This document shows, piece after piece, positions 1 through 12,838 of a stretch of DNA of 41,217 bases. The DNA is from Apostichopus leukothele (taxonomy: Eukaryota > Echinodermata > Holothuroidea > Aspidochirotida > Stichopodidae), in NCBI GenBank assembly GCA_010014835.2, contig JAAAKB020000021.1:349715-390931 (forward strand), written 5' to 3'. The first letter of the stretch is position 1. Every line of letters starts with the position of its first letter. Position numbers and translations under genes: made by a program. Below the pieces are notes generated by a model. The model saw only the letters and a program-made list of their open reading frames with translations, ran no database searches and was not told where the DNA came from.

Positions 1-3000
1 ATCCATTAGGTTATAAACTCAATATCTATCATCAGGAATGTCTATGACACAGTTTAACATGTAAACAAGATCAAACAATTATCTCTTCTCAGTGTTTGCA
101 TGCTCAAGATTTGCAACATTACAATACTTATGTCTAAACGTTACAAGTGAGAGAGAAAGATAAATACAGTACATATATGTGCAAATAGATCTGGTAAAGA
201 CTTTTCTGTAGTAAATCCTCAGCTTCTACCCAGCAGTCAAAATTACATGCATTTGTTGTTGTTGTTGTAGATGATGCATGCACATGTATGTAGTAGTACC
301 GTTGTAGAGAGAGAGATACAGATATGATGGTAACTATGTATTGTTGTAGAGCTGTAGTCCTCAGTTTGCAGCCCTGAGAGTCTCATCCTGTGGAAAGAGA
401 TAGATGCAAGCAATTTGTAGAATCTCGTGGTTTTCAGTTTCACACACAGGAGAAATTTTAGATTGAAGGTTTCAGAGTTTCTGTTAATAGTGCTGGTAGG
501 TCAGCTAAGCTTAGTCAACCTTCATATATTTCCTGGAGAAAATGAAAGCCCTTTACTGATAAATCCATCAGACTGCAGACCTCATCAGAAAATCTGCTAA
601 TATAGCTTGCATAGTTTAGTAGTAATAAGCAGCTGTAGTCTGTATGTGCACAGCAGTATCTTTAGTTGCAATACTTTCTCTGTAGTTCTCAAGAAGTCAA
701 GGCAGACACATGTACCTGATGCTGATCTAGCATTGATCCGTTGCTTCTAATACAGATATTTTTGTTGCATTATTTATGATTCCTCTTTTTAAAGCTGACA
801 TTACCTTTTATAGTGGTGCAATATATGCCTGCTAGTCCTTGTGTTTGTGTTCATTGAGATGGAAGGAAGATGTGCTTATGATGTGTAATATTTTAAAGTA
901 CATTTGCCATTGTAATGTGTGATATTGGGCTAATATATGGCATAGATACTTTTCTTGATTCAATCCCCTGATTTTATTTGCTTTCCTTTTTGTAATTGTC
1001 GTTTTTAATGTAAACATGTGTCGCTAGTGATCAAGGTCCCAGTGCAAGCAAGGCAACACTTGTAAACATTTAAGGAGTGCTTTGTTTTGGCTTGAACAAA
1101 TAATTAAAAAAGAAAGAAAAGGGTTTTAGATGCTTCTTTGGTAGGCTACTTGAATATATGCTGAGAATAATAAATATTATTGATATAATTCTGCAAGGGA
1201 AACCATTTTACTGTAAATAACAGTATATAAGTCTGTGAAGAAATCTAACTATATCCATAACATTAATTATGAAAATATTTTGCCAGGATTTGTGACAAAC
1301 TATTCGCTGCCATTTTACTTGACATCCGCGATGATATACCCCTGGATGAAAAATTTGTGAAATGCTCAAGTTTTTTTCCGTTGGAAGAAGGTTGTCAGTG
1401 CCTCCCCATTGACACCTTGTCAATTATATTATCAACACCCTAGACAGGAGGAGCAATATTACTCATTTGTATCTATTGGTTTCCTGCCAATTATATAAAA
1501 AGAATTATTTTCAACGCTATATGAAATTGTCAAAAATAATTAAGTTTCATAAATGACAAGCTTCTCTAAGGATGTGAGCTTTTTTTGATAAGGGTGAATC
1601 TGATATAAAGCAAACTTTTCAATGGCCTATAATGTAGATGGCTTGGCAGCCTGCGCTGTCTTACTTTATAAAATGGGCATCTTACATTGACTATATTGGT
1701 AATATCAAAGCTTTTAATAAATCAGATTTGAGGAGGGAAAAATGAACAAAATTTCTAAAAAACTAAACAATTAAAAACTCCTCATAGCCCATCAATGAAG
1801 GTGGCTATCTGATTGGAGAACAAAGTAATATATTTTGGGAGGATTCTGATCAATATCTTTGAAGGAAATTGATAAGTCTGATTGCATTGCATCATAGTCG
1901 GCAGGATTTTCTGGATTGCAAGCTTGCAAAGTTTGGGAATATATAGGGACTGTCCTGAGTCACAGTATTTGACCTTTGACATTTTGCCATTTAGTTGCGC
2001 TACATGTACTGCACTTCCTGTATGTTATATATTTTTTTTATTCCCAGAGATTTAAAGTCAGCCTCTGCTTACTGGCAAGTAATATAACATTCCTGCAAAT
2101 GACTCTCTGTATATAAATTGTTTATGATTTATATACTGGAATAAAGGAATTGATTTGCACAGAATCTGTAAAGAACATTGAATTCAGAGCATTTTAGTCA
2201 TGGTAGCATGCTGTATCTGTCTACTGGGTTTAGTTTTCTTGTTTTGTTGTGTTGTTCATTAGGATAATTATATTCCATCACAGATGTTTCAATAACTTTG
2301 ACAGACAAACTTCAGAGCCTGCAACATTGCTACACGAAAACCTGAACACTTAAAAAAATTGCCCTGCTGTATATTTCTTGCTGCTTTGTTTTAATGTTTT
2401 AGAAGTGTAATAGTACAGTACCCTGTAGACTTATCACATCAATTAATCTATGATGTTGGGACAGTAGGAACTTTATGTCCCTCTGTGTACAACATAATAA
2501 AGTTGTCCTCCTCTTTCTACTAACAGAGATTTGCTCTCTCACATGTCTTCACACAACTCAGAGCACTATGATTTCACCCATCCATTGACAAATTTTGACA
2601 ACTAAGGCAGCAGACATTTGAAGCATCGTTGGGTACTTAGGACTAGAGTTCATCGAAAACATTGGCTGAGAGTTTTTGAAAAGTGTTCAAACATTGTACT
2701 CTCATGAAAGCTTTGATGATTTAGATGAAAAAGTAAAAAAAAAACTAAAAAAAGGCAATTAAAACAATATGGGAATAATAAGATGTCATTAGTAGCTAGA
2801 ATGCCAGTATCCTATAGGTAAATGTCATGTAGCTAAGTACATGTAGTGTTTATCTGAGTTAAAGTGAATATAAACTACAGATAGGGTTTCTATATACTGT
2901 CAGCTAGCAAATCAATCTTATTTACACAGCAGAAACAGTACATGATCCTCCATTTGTCAGCAGAGTTACAGTATGATCAATCTGTCAGCATCTATCTCTC

Positions 3001-6000
3001 TCTTGTTTGTTTCTCTTAATTGATAAGATTGTTATTTCAGACTGAGAGCTGTATATACATAAAAACCCTGAATCCACTGTAAACTTCTCTGATTGCAAGT
3101 CTTCATAACAGGATCCTCTTTCGTGCCAGCAGACTTAACTGAGAGAGAAATAGGAGTCTACCGGATAAAAAGGACTCTTAATACTGATCAGATGATATTT
3201 GTATTATCTATTTTTATATTACTTAAGCATAAAATTTCATAAACTGAAAGTTTGTGACAAAACTGGTTCTATGTTCTCTTCTAAAGTTCTTACTCTTCTT
3301 TCTCACCCTTGTCTTTTCATTTTAAAGACTGGGGAGGGATAACAGGATGTGATACTCCCATACAATTTGATTTTAGATATCTGGTTCTAAATATGGCAGT
3401 GGGTTTTAGGTAAACCCTTTGTATTTATGTACTCTTCTGACTTGAGTTGTCCCAGGGTTTGGATGCTTTGAAGGATAAAGTACTTTTCATGCTCTTCAGA
3501 CTTTCGTAGCTAATCACATGGTTACAAATGGAAAACTCATCTGCCTTCAGTCTTTGAACACTTCCAGGGAGACAATTTTCTGTCTGAGGTGTCAATTCTG
3601 GTGACCTCCCTTTCCTGCTTAGTATTCAGCTGTGTTTGAAAGTTTGCTGCTTCCCCATGTTTGGGGATGATGTAGGGAAGTGCTCTTTTTGATTGCTCTT
3701 GGCAGAGATTGCTGAGGCTTCCAGGGCGAGGCTATCATACTGATTCACATTTGCCTCATTTCCTCCAGGCTTAATGAGAAAAGGATGTATGGGAGTCCGC
3801 CATCTTTCTCTTCCCTCCTCAGCTATCTTAAAGACCAAAATCCAGACAGATATCAAAATCAAATAGTTGACTATTACTGACAGCTTCTGGCAGGAATTCA
3901 GTGCTTTCCTCTCTCTTCCAATTAAGCCTACTGTGTGAAGTTTATCTGATCACAATTTTATTGTAATTTATTGCGATTGGGACAGCAGAGAAGTGAGTGT
4001 TACATTGCATTTGTAACAAGATGGTACAGTAGCATTATTTAATTAATGTAAACAGAGGAGAAAGTTAAAAAATATTGTTTTAATCGTTTTCTGTGCTGTC
4101 TGTTGAATGGTTTCTGTTTGTTGTTGGAAGGTAAACAACCATCCAACATTATAATCATTAACCAAGTAAAGCCAAGCTCGTGGGAAGTTTGACTTCTTTC
4201 AAATTCAGATGAACAACCGTTTAAAAAATCAAGAAATAATTGCTTGGGTTTGCCAATAAGGATTACAAGGCTATTCAGCTTTTAATAGCCATATCAATGA
4301 CAGTCTTGAAACATGTTCTGCAGGCAACATACTGGTGTTGTGCATTATTCCGTATGTTTGGTGTTTGTTTCATTGTCATTGTACAATATTTTTAGGACAA
4401 ATTTTACATTATGCTTGTTGGTTTAATATACTATGGATGCTTTTTTGCATACATGAACCTCAAAGTCAGCTTGTTTGATAACTTGTAATTCTTAAAAAAA
4501 AACTTGATCAGTGCTTATCTCAAATGGCCGAGGGAATATTACGTTGGTGACCAAAACTTTCAGAAGAAGAATTAGTGTAATTAAAGTGCACTGCCAAGTC
4601 TTCTGATACTGTAGTACATTGCCAGTCTTGTGGACAACCAGCTTTGGAAAACTTGAACAAAACTTTCAGGTTGTCTGATTTTTAAATTTAAATTTAATTT
4701 TTTTTTATTTAGGTTGTCTGAGAGAAAGTATGAGCATTTTTTACAAAAACCTGAATGCTTGTTCTCCAATGGTTTCATCGTATTTTACTGCAAATAAAAA
4801 AATAAAAAAATGCTATAACAAGTAGTTGTTAACTTGTATGTTTGGCAAACAATATTAATATGTGAAACACCTCAACATATTTTGAAGTATCTGAATGAGA
4901 CAAAAATCCCAGAGATATTATCCCACAGTCTTGGAAATTAATTTGTACCTCATTTTTGTCAGTATTTGATTGATAGATCAGGAAATCATATCATTTGATC
5001 TTAACTGCCAAGCTAAATTCTATAAATTGACCAGGGTAGTCAGTTACTAAATTAAACATGCCAAATCATCTCTAACATGTAAATTCTTGTTATAATTTTC
5101 CAAATAAAGATCTGACTCTTGGAAACTAATTCAGGGCTAGTAAATATTGTTACCACCCACTTTACAGTATACAGTGATACATACATAGGTTGTATAAACA
5201 AAGAGCTTTGATTTCTATTCAATTTCCTTCATGTTAATATGTGAGTCACCCTTGAATACCTACAGGGAGGAGTTTAGACCACAACATATCAACCAAACCT
5301 ACAGCTTTATTTATACTTTTTGTAGCTAAAAATAGAAAAGTTTGCCTTTCCGATTTTATTCCTTTGACATATTTCTTGTTTAATATGTAATGCACTCATG
5401 AATAAAGTACTAGCGTTCAGGATTCTCTTAACCTTACAGAAACAATGTAAGGACCTACAGACTAGAGGCACGCACACTCAAACCTGAGAATATCACAAAA
5501 GAACATAAGCTTGTGACAAAAATACATAAAAGATGTCTAATATATATAAAAGCTCTGAAAAATCAAGTAAAAGAAGTATTTAGTAGTAATTTTGTTTGAA
5601 AGGTACAACAACGATTAATATCTTAAAACTTCCAAAACAAAAAGGAAAAGAAGAAGAGATTAGCAAACATGCATCCATGTCCTAGGATGAACCCTTAAAT
5701 CTGTTTTTCAAAACACAATTATACATGTACAATAAACTATATCTGAACTGAACTTAGTAATATATTTTGCGGGAGAAAGGTTATGTGTACTCTTCACTTC
5801 ATGATTCCCCGTCTACAAAAACGATAATGGAACTCAAGCGGCACTGTGATCCCAAACTTGATAAACACATTCCAAGATGAAAAGGGTTGCTCTTGCGGGG
5901 TTTGGCATGAATTATAAAACCGACCCATGTATGCAAACCTTAGAAGAATTGGCCATTGTATGGGGCTCTCATTCAAGAAAGTTGTATAGTGCTCACTAAA

Positions 6001-9000
6001 ACTTTTATCATACGATAGTTACTGTGAATTTAACAACAGCCTACAGCAGCAGCTTCTGTTATGCTTGTCTGTCTCCCCATTTTGCTATTCTGGTTCAATT
6101 GTCGGCTTGTTGTCTGTCACACATCAGGAACTTATATCAAAAGAGTTGTACTTTATGACATTGAATCTGCTTCTTTGAGGAAGGAACATTGTAAAATTCA
6201 GTTACAGTGAAACAAATACAGTACTCTATTGCCAAAAATGTGGTAGCCAAATAGGAGTGCTCAACCAAGATATTTCACAGTGGTTGCAAAGACACTATTG
6301 AGCCTTCTTTCATTTTGTACTGCTGCTAAATTAATGTCTGACATATTGAAAAGTTTCCCAACTGAATCAAACAAACTTTGAAAGAGTTCAGCCAGATATT
6401 TTACCATCTTTAAGTGTGTCAAACATTTTGTGGTATAAAAGCATATAGTCCCCCTGGTAACATACCATGGACAGTGAAACACAATTGATATGTATTCATT
6501 ACTCATGATCAACCTTACAGATTATTGAATGCAATTATGGAATGTTGTTCAAACTGTAAAACAAGTATTAGTGAGAAAAGTTTTAGAGATAGGTGAACAG
6601 GATGAAGGCCGTAACTTCTAGAATGTAACTGACAACATTCCATTGGGAAGTAGATTGACTTTGCTAATTGAAGTGTTTCTGTTACTGCCCCTTTATCGAT
6701 GTCGGTTCATGTATATATATATGCCAATTTGATAGTTAATCCATGACAGAACCAACCGAATCTTTGGCCAGCCATTGGTACTCAATAGAAAAAGGAACAG
6801 TTCCCTCAGCTGTACAACGGGAAGTGTTGAGGAAGTGAGGGAAGGTTGGGTTTCATATCTTTTCCTTGAGAAACAAGCTTGTCTTTCCAGTAGTTCCAAA
6901 GAAAAGAGGAAATATTGGCCCAAATGGGTGACTATGAGGCATTGAAAAGGTATTATAACTAAAAAGTTGGCATTGATTGGCAGTGTGTAATGTGACAAAT
7001 ATGTGCTTGGTACATAGTTCATACATATTCATCACATGATTATCATACACAGTCAATAAAAGCTTGTTTTGGTTCTTTTAAACATACTGTATTCATTCAT
7101 ACTTGTATTCATACATACATGTATGAATGAATACATGTATGAATGAATGAATGTACATGTATGCATGAATACATGTATGAATGAATACATGTAACTTGAC
7201 AGTTTAGTTTATAGATAGTTTGAATACTTCAGTTCATAATTTTCATTGTGTGAAGTTTCTCCCTGATTTATATACCACAGTTTTGTAACCTCCCTTCAGT
7301 TGTTTCAAATGATGCAGAGGGTAAAGTATCGAAGGTGTTTCACAGGACTTAACAAATAATTGTCATGTAAATTTGAGTCAAAAGATTTGACCATCTACTG
7401 TAATGGAAATTCTCTTCCAGAGTCCTTAGGTTTTAGAGATCCACAGACTACAATTGTTTTTGAACTAAAATTTATGAAGTTAACACTATATATGGGATAC
7501 AAAAATACTTGACACCTTATATATTTCTCCCTGAAGTAAAGGGGGTCCCTTTCCTCACCCCCCTCCCACCCCATAAAAAAGAAAGAAAGAAGTGGGAGAT
7601 GGTTGATGGGAAGATGAAAGTATTAGACCAGTATCAACGAATGTGTTTAACTTAACATACAACAAGTGCTAACAGGAGGTACTATAAATCAACAACATAA
7701 TCCCAAGGTCAAGAAATTTATCTTGATCTTTTCAACTTTTCCTGAGGTATCTCAAAACTCTATTGAACCCAAATGAACAAGCAAATGGATTATTTGTTCT
7801 TAAAATCTGCCAATGTGAATGAAGGCAGTTCAAGAGATTGAACAAAATTAAAAGATTTCAGGACCCTGAACCTATTGTCCTCTCTGAGCTTCATCTAGGT
7901 CAGCTGTAACTCATAAATGCCAAGAAAACAACGAGTTTTATTAGAGGAGAAGATGGTTCAAGATGATGGGTTTGACAGTTGTCATGTAAACTGGAGCAGG
8001 TAGTACTTGGCATGTATGTTAAATAACAACAGAGCATACATCACTTGGTATCAGTGCCATAAAATGTCTTTGATTCATGACCATAAAGTTTGCTTAATTT
8101 ATTCTGACTATTTTAATTATATATTAGGGTGCTGTTGTTTCTCACAATCATAGCTTAAAATACAATGTTCTATACCTACTAAATGGTTTTTAAACCTTGT
8201 TAAAGTCAAATAAAATTAAAAAAAATAAAACCAAATTTTGACAGCTGAAGATCAGTTTGATCAGAAGGCCACAGATGCTGCCAACATGAATTTTTTTGAT
8301 GAAGAAATATTTCTAATTATAATAATTAGTATTACCTCGATGATGACAGTTCTATGTCAAGCTTCCTTTTGTACTTTCCCAGGATAGATAAAAGCAAATA
8401 TTTTGTTGAAAAGTCTTGACTTCAGTATAGCTTGAAGGCTCCCAAGAGACAAAATCTTTCTTTCTTACTAATAAATTAATCTAAATTTATGTATGCAGTA
8501 GTGAACTCTCCTTTTCAGGAAAAGTTTGATTTTAAAATTTGGCTAAGCCATTGAAGCTTAGAAGTTGGCCTCTAGTTTCTGTCAAGTATTTCTTGCTATC
8601 AATTTAAGCGCCTTTTAAAATGTCAGAGATGGAATAAAGTGCCCAAGCCGTCATCCACCCTACATTTTAATACTTTGACCTCTTCTGGAAATATCAATTT
8701 TAGGAAATAATCAATCAGATTAGGTGTCATTGGACACCTTTGCAATAAAAGTGAGTGAGATGAGCTCTACAGACTTGTAAACAAAAAGAACATGTTTTTT
8801 TTTGTTTTTTGAGTTGAACTATGCAGTTAGCAGTATTGTTCACTGTACATCTCTCTACATTGGCTCTTGTACTGCTGAAAGTATGTTGAGTGTTCGTTGC
8901 AGGTCTCTAGCGTACCAAGCTGCCGTAATTTATTCAAGTAAAATTGTGGTCTGTTGTCTAATCAATGATATACTCTGGTTGTAAAATAAACTGCACAAGT

Positions 9001-10990
9001 ATCGCACCTTTCATGGTAACTACACAGTTGAGATCATTTCCTTTAATAACTATAAACTGGATTTCATGTTACACTGCTTTGAAGAGCAACACTTAATCAT
9101 CTTCAATTTTGTCTGTAAACACAAATTTGATATTTTAAGACTGTAAAGATCCACTCCCATCAAGAGGGCTTAGATTTAAATACCAACCATGATGAATTAA
9201 GTTCGCTCCTGTCGTAACTTTCTTTGACATTTGCACTCCTAAGAGTCCAGTCATGTAGTTAAGGCAGTTCTTTAGAAATTTTGCAAATTATGTAGAGTCG
9301 GAGACAGGTAAGAATCATCCCAAACATGTAAGTTTTGGGGAGTTTGTGGGTAAATAGTGTGCTTCATTATATGTGGTGACAGGTAAGCACAGTCACTGCA
9401 GTGTAGCTGCTCCATTTGAACCATATGTGAAATGTTCATAATGTTTCTCAGAGTGTGTTGATCTCCATTGAGTGATGAGGTATAACTATCTGAAGGAGTG
9501 TATCCTGCTTTCTTGGACTACAGTAGCTCCTGTGTAATCTTATCCAGCATGAACTCTTCCCATCCTCTAAAAACCTTATCACATTGGCCTTTGTCCTCTG
9601 CTCTATGGGATGCTAGTCAAATTTAACCCTGAAAATCTCCTGATCCCTCCCTCTGCTAATCCTGACAGCAGTAGCATCATTCTCTCCCAGGGACACAAAT
9701 TTAGCTGAATAGCAAGCAAGTTTGTTGTTCTTATGTCAATTGTTAGATGAGAGTCAGAATGAGAGAAAGAAAGAGAGGGGAGCACAAACGGTGTGTTCAT
9801 TTAGAAGGACAGCAGAACAAATATTATTTAAAGTAACAGATTTTTATCTCCTTGAACATTGGTGATTCTCTGGTATTTCATTCCCTTCGTATTAATCAAT
9901 AGACATTGCTCCTGGAAGAGAAAAGGAAAAAAAAGAAGCATAGTTTACACCCACTAGTCTCAAACGATCTGTTTTGGAACAATTGAGAACACAATTGATG
10001 TATTTAAACTAACAGACTGACAAATAATGTACATTGTGGTCTGAAGCAATATATCATAGTCTTTTACATGGTGAATAGCTGTAAACCTGGTAAATTAATA
10101 CAGCCAGAATTGTTTTACAGCCAGAATTGATTAAAAATTGTCAGAATCAAACAATTTCACATTTGGCATTAAATATACGGGAGTGCATGTGCATCATTTT
10201 TACGTCATCTTGCTAATACAAAGTTGTTACCCTGCAATGTACATTTTGAAGCACCCATCTATAAATACAATGTACTTTTAGATCTCCATGCAGTTTTTTC
10301 TTGATCAGCAGTGTTTAGCCAATTTGTACCTAGCAAATAACCGATCATCAACTTGGCTTAATTTGAAGTTGTGCACGTTTGTGCCAATTGACCCATTGTA
10401 AAAAAAAGAGGAAAAAGAAAGAAGACCGCCAGCAGGAATATGTGTTTGGACATTGCTTGCTGTGTATAACTGGAGTATTTGTATTAGCTGTCTTTAACTC
10501 TGTAACAGACTGTCCACAGTATTGTACACACAATTTTTAACTAATATGTTTGCCAAAGTTTTCTGTCACATTGAAAATGATAGAGATTTTCCTATACTTA
10601 CAAACATGCATTAATTTAGTTCTCTTTTATTGATAATGGCATTGACTTTGCTGATATGACAATAAATATCCATTTGTAGTCTTAGCTTTTATAAGTTTCA
10701 TATTTTCCCCATTTGTATTTCCACACCACTTCTGATAGTATCCTCATTTCAAAGTGCCAGGTGTGGAAAGTCTTAGGCACTTTTATCACATACAGGTGAA
10801 TTTGATCATTCCATGTAATAAACATGTAATAAACATAATAAACTACCTCTCTATGTAAACTGCATTAATACTAAAGAATATGAGAGCTTTCTCATTGCAT
10901 GTTACATACTTTAAAAAAACCCACATTTATCAGCTTTTAGCTCACACACATTACTGTGTGTGAGGTTATGGGAGTTCCAGATGTCAATTT
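1..10990. other. Non-coding AT-rich region, no recognised gene
   Basis: I found no open frame here with a recognisable domain, biased composition or credible paired splice sites on either strand. The open frames are short (110 codons or fewer) and of the size expected by chance in AT-rich DNA. The region may be intergenic, or the 5' untranslated or intronic part of the downstream RREB1-type gene. Two consensus-like donor sites (CAG followed by gtaag) occur near 9,306 and 9,382, but I cannot tie them to exons. The only clear structure is the repeat at 7.1 kb, listed separately. Confidence 0.6.
7090..7193. repeat. ATGAATGAATAC-type simple repeat with internal hairpin
   Basis: Imperfect tandem copies of units such as GAATGAATACATGTAT run through this stretch. 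The left part carries the reverse complement (ATTCATTCATAC and TATTCATACA), so the repeat folds back on itself around 7,115-7,120. This is a microsatellite-like tract with no coding potential. Confidence 0.8.
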
Positions 10991-10995
10991 TTTTT

Positions 10996-11178
10996 TATAA
11001 TAATAATAATAAATGAGACTTATATAGCGCCAACTCAGTAGATAAAAGTCACTGCTCAAGGCGCTTTACAAAGAAAGCAGATTAATTTACAAGAGAACAA
11101 GTGAAAAGATGGGTCTTAAGTAGACTTTTGAATGTAGAAAGTTTAGAGCATGTTCGAATGTGATCTGGTAACTTGTTT
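10996..11178. mobile_element. SINE-like dispersed repeat fragment
   Basis: An ATA/TAA microsatellite (about 10,996-11,013) abuts a block with 'tatatagcgcc', then 'gctcaaggcgctttacaaa', then 'aagatgggtctt'. The AGCGCC and GGCGCT words form a short inverted pair about 38 bases apart. From memory, blocks of this style recur widely in genomes of marine invertebrates as short interspersed repeats. I cannot name the family. The (ATA)n tract is at the left end and I see no target-site duplication, so the boundaries are approximate. Confidence 0.5.
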
Positions 11179-11179
11179 T

Positions 11180-11957
11180 TCAATTTTTTTCAGTGACTAT
11201 GTTTTTTACTCTTTCCATTGGAACTTTTAATAGCTTTTGAGATATTAAACTTTTCATTTTTGTTTATGAGAGACCATGAAGTGATGAAATAATATAATTT
11301 TTGGTAATTTTAAGTAGTTCCGCAAGCAAATTGTATTTGCACACAACACCATTGTTTATTTCTTATCAAGTGGGTGGGTGGGTGTGTATTGCCAGCCTTC
11401 TGTTGATCTCAGTGAAAGTGATATGGTTAGTTTATCCCCTTTCTTCAATACGTGGTATGTGCCGTATGAAATGATACATAACTACTTTGTTCCAACTAAC
11501 TGTTGACTGATATGGTTTCAAAGTTGAGGTTACTACTTCTGTTAAGGTGTTCCATATTAACATTCCCCTCTCAAGTAATAACTGAGCACTAACTTTTGAC
11601 TAAAGCAAGTCTGAATTCCCACGACCAAGTCAATGGGCTATTAGTGTGATTTCCGTCGAATACAGTTAATTCAATGGAGAAGGCCCATTAACTTATTGTG
11701 TAAAGTAAAAAGATTGTGGAATCAGCGTTCTTGCACGGATGGATCAAGAGTTATGTTTGTAGTAAGATAGTAGATACTTTGTTAATTTATACACATGTCC
11801 GCTGAAACTCAGTGAAAGTGAAAAGATCTCTGAATCAAGCAAACGCATTGTAAATGATGAATCAAACAATATCTCCACATAAACCCCAAGATTTGTGGGT
11901 TACTCTAGTCTATAGTGTAACTTAGTGTGGAGGTGGGATGGAGATCTGTTTTCGTTA
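11180..11957. other. Non-coding spacer
   Basis: This is AT-rich sequence with no recognisable gene. A short word, ctcagtgaaagtg, appears twice (about 11,409 and 11,809), but nothing else repeats clearly. Confidence 0.5.
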
Positions 11958-11958
11958 A

Positions 11959-12197
11959 TTTAGGCTAAGGCCTAGCCTAAATCAGATTTAGGCTAGGGCC
12001 TAGCCTAACTTAGATTTAGGCTAAGGCCTAGCCTAAATCAGATTTAGGCTAAGGCCTAGCCTAAATCAGATTTAGGCTAGGGCCTAGCCTAAATCAGATT
12101 TAGGTTAGGGCCTAGCCTAAATCAGATTTAGGCTAGGGCCTAGCCTAAATCAGATTTAGGTTAGGGCCTAGCCTAACTTACTGTAGATTTAGGCTTA
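11959..12197. repeat. 28-bp minisatellite made of palindromes (8 copies plus a partial)
   Basis: The word 'tttaggct' (or tttaggtt) begins at 11,959, 11,987, 12,015, 12,043, 12,071, 12,099, 12,127 and 12,155, an exact 28-base period, with a partial copy at 12,188. In most copies the unit is a 13-base arm (GATTTAGGCTAGG), one central base and its reverse complement (CCTAGCCTAAATC), followed by one A. The whole array is therefore near-palindromic at unit level and could form hairpins or cruciforms. Copies differ by a few substitutions, such as ctaagg versus ctaggg versus ttaggg. Confidence 0.95.
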
Positions 12198-12660
12198 ACG
12201 CTGTATGTGCATACTGCACAAAAACAGGAACGCCATGATACTACCCAGTTGTTTCATTGATACACACTTGTCTAAATGATAAATGTGGTGTGAGCTAAGT
12301 ACTGCATCTTTTGGTGCTGTAGTTCTGTTATATGATAACAATTAGGAAACCTCTTCAAATTCTCTCATTCACAAGAGCTAAAATTACCTGCACATATGAA
12401 GATGTTCTTTTAAAGGTTGATTGCTTTATTCCATTTTTGCCACTAAATACTGTACTAGCACTTTCATATCCCAAATTCAGGAGGTTTATCTTGCCTACCC
12501 ACACAACAGTACCACATAATGTTGCAGGTGATCAATATCAGGATTTTCATTGGAGAGCCATATGGCTTTATCCTACCCTTGCTCTCCCACATCAGACATA
12601 GCAACGAAGCTTTGTGCTTTATTCAACTTCCTTGTTCACGGTTTCCTATCTCTGTGTTAG
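12198..12660. other. Non-coding spacer
   Basis: An 89-codon open frame at 12,332-12,601 has no recognisable domain and looks like chance. A pyrimidine-rich tract ends in 'gtgttag' at 12,660, which could be the acceptor of the candidate untranslated exon that follows. Confidence 0.4.
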
Positions 12661-12838
12661 AATAGCATAATATGTACTCAAGCAGTATGATCGTCTGTCT
12701 GCCACTACCCTCATATAATATCCCCCATGGCAACAGAACTGCTCTTGAGAAGAGCAAATTGAGAAACTGCCTTTTACATCCATGTTTTCATCTTACAATT
12801 GAAACAGTTTGGAGAAGTGGATTGATAATGATGCTCAG
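12661..12838 (+). other. Candidate 5' untranslated exon of the RREB1-type gene
   Basis: A pyrimidine-rich tract and 'ttag' acceptor precede 12,661. The stretch ends in an excellent donor, CAG followed by gtaagaa, at 12,838/12,839. All frames that could join in phase with the coding exon at 15,452 carry stops, so if this is an exon it should be untranslated. It contains a short upstream open frame starting 'ccccatggcaac' that ends at TGA within 12 codons. The evidence is splice-site quality only; a cDNA would decide it. Confidence 0.3.

Noticed and set aside
6693-7022. 109-codon open frame on the minus strand
   Set aside because: Hydrophobic, Tyr/Phe-rich chance composition; no conserved motif and no supporting splice or promoter signals.
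12332-12601. 89-codon open frame on the + strand
   Set aside because: No recognisable domain, no paired splice sites, and length within chance for AT-rich DNA.
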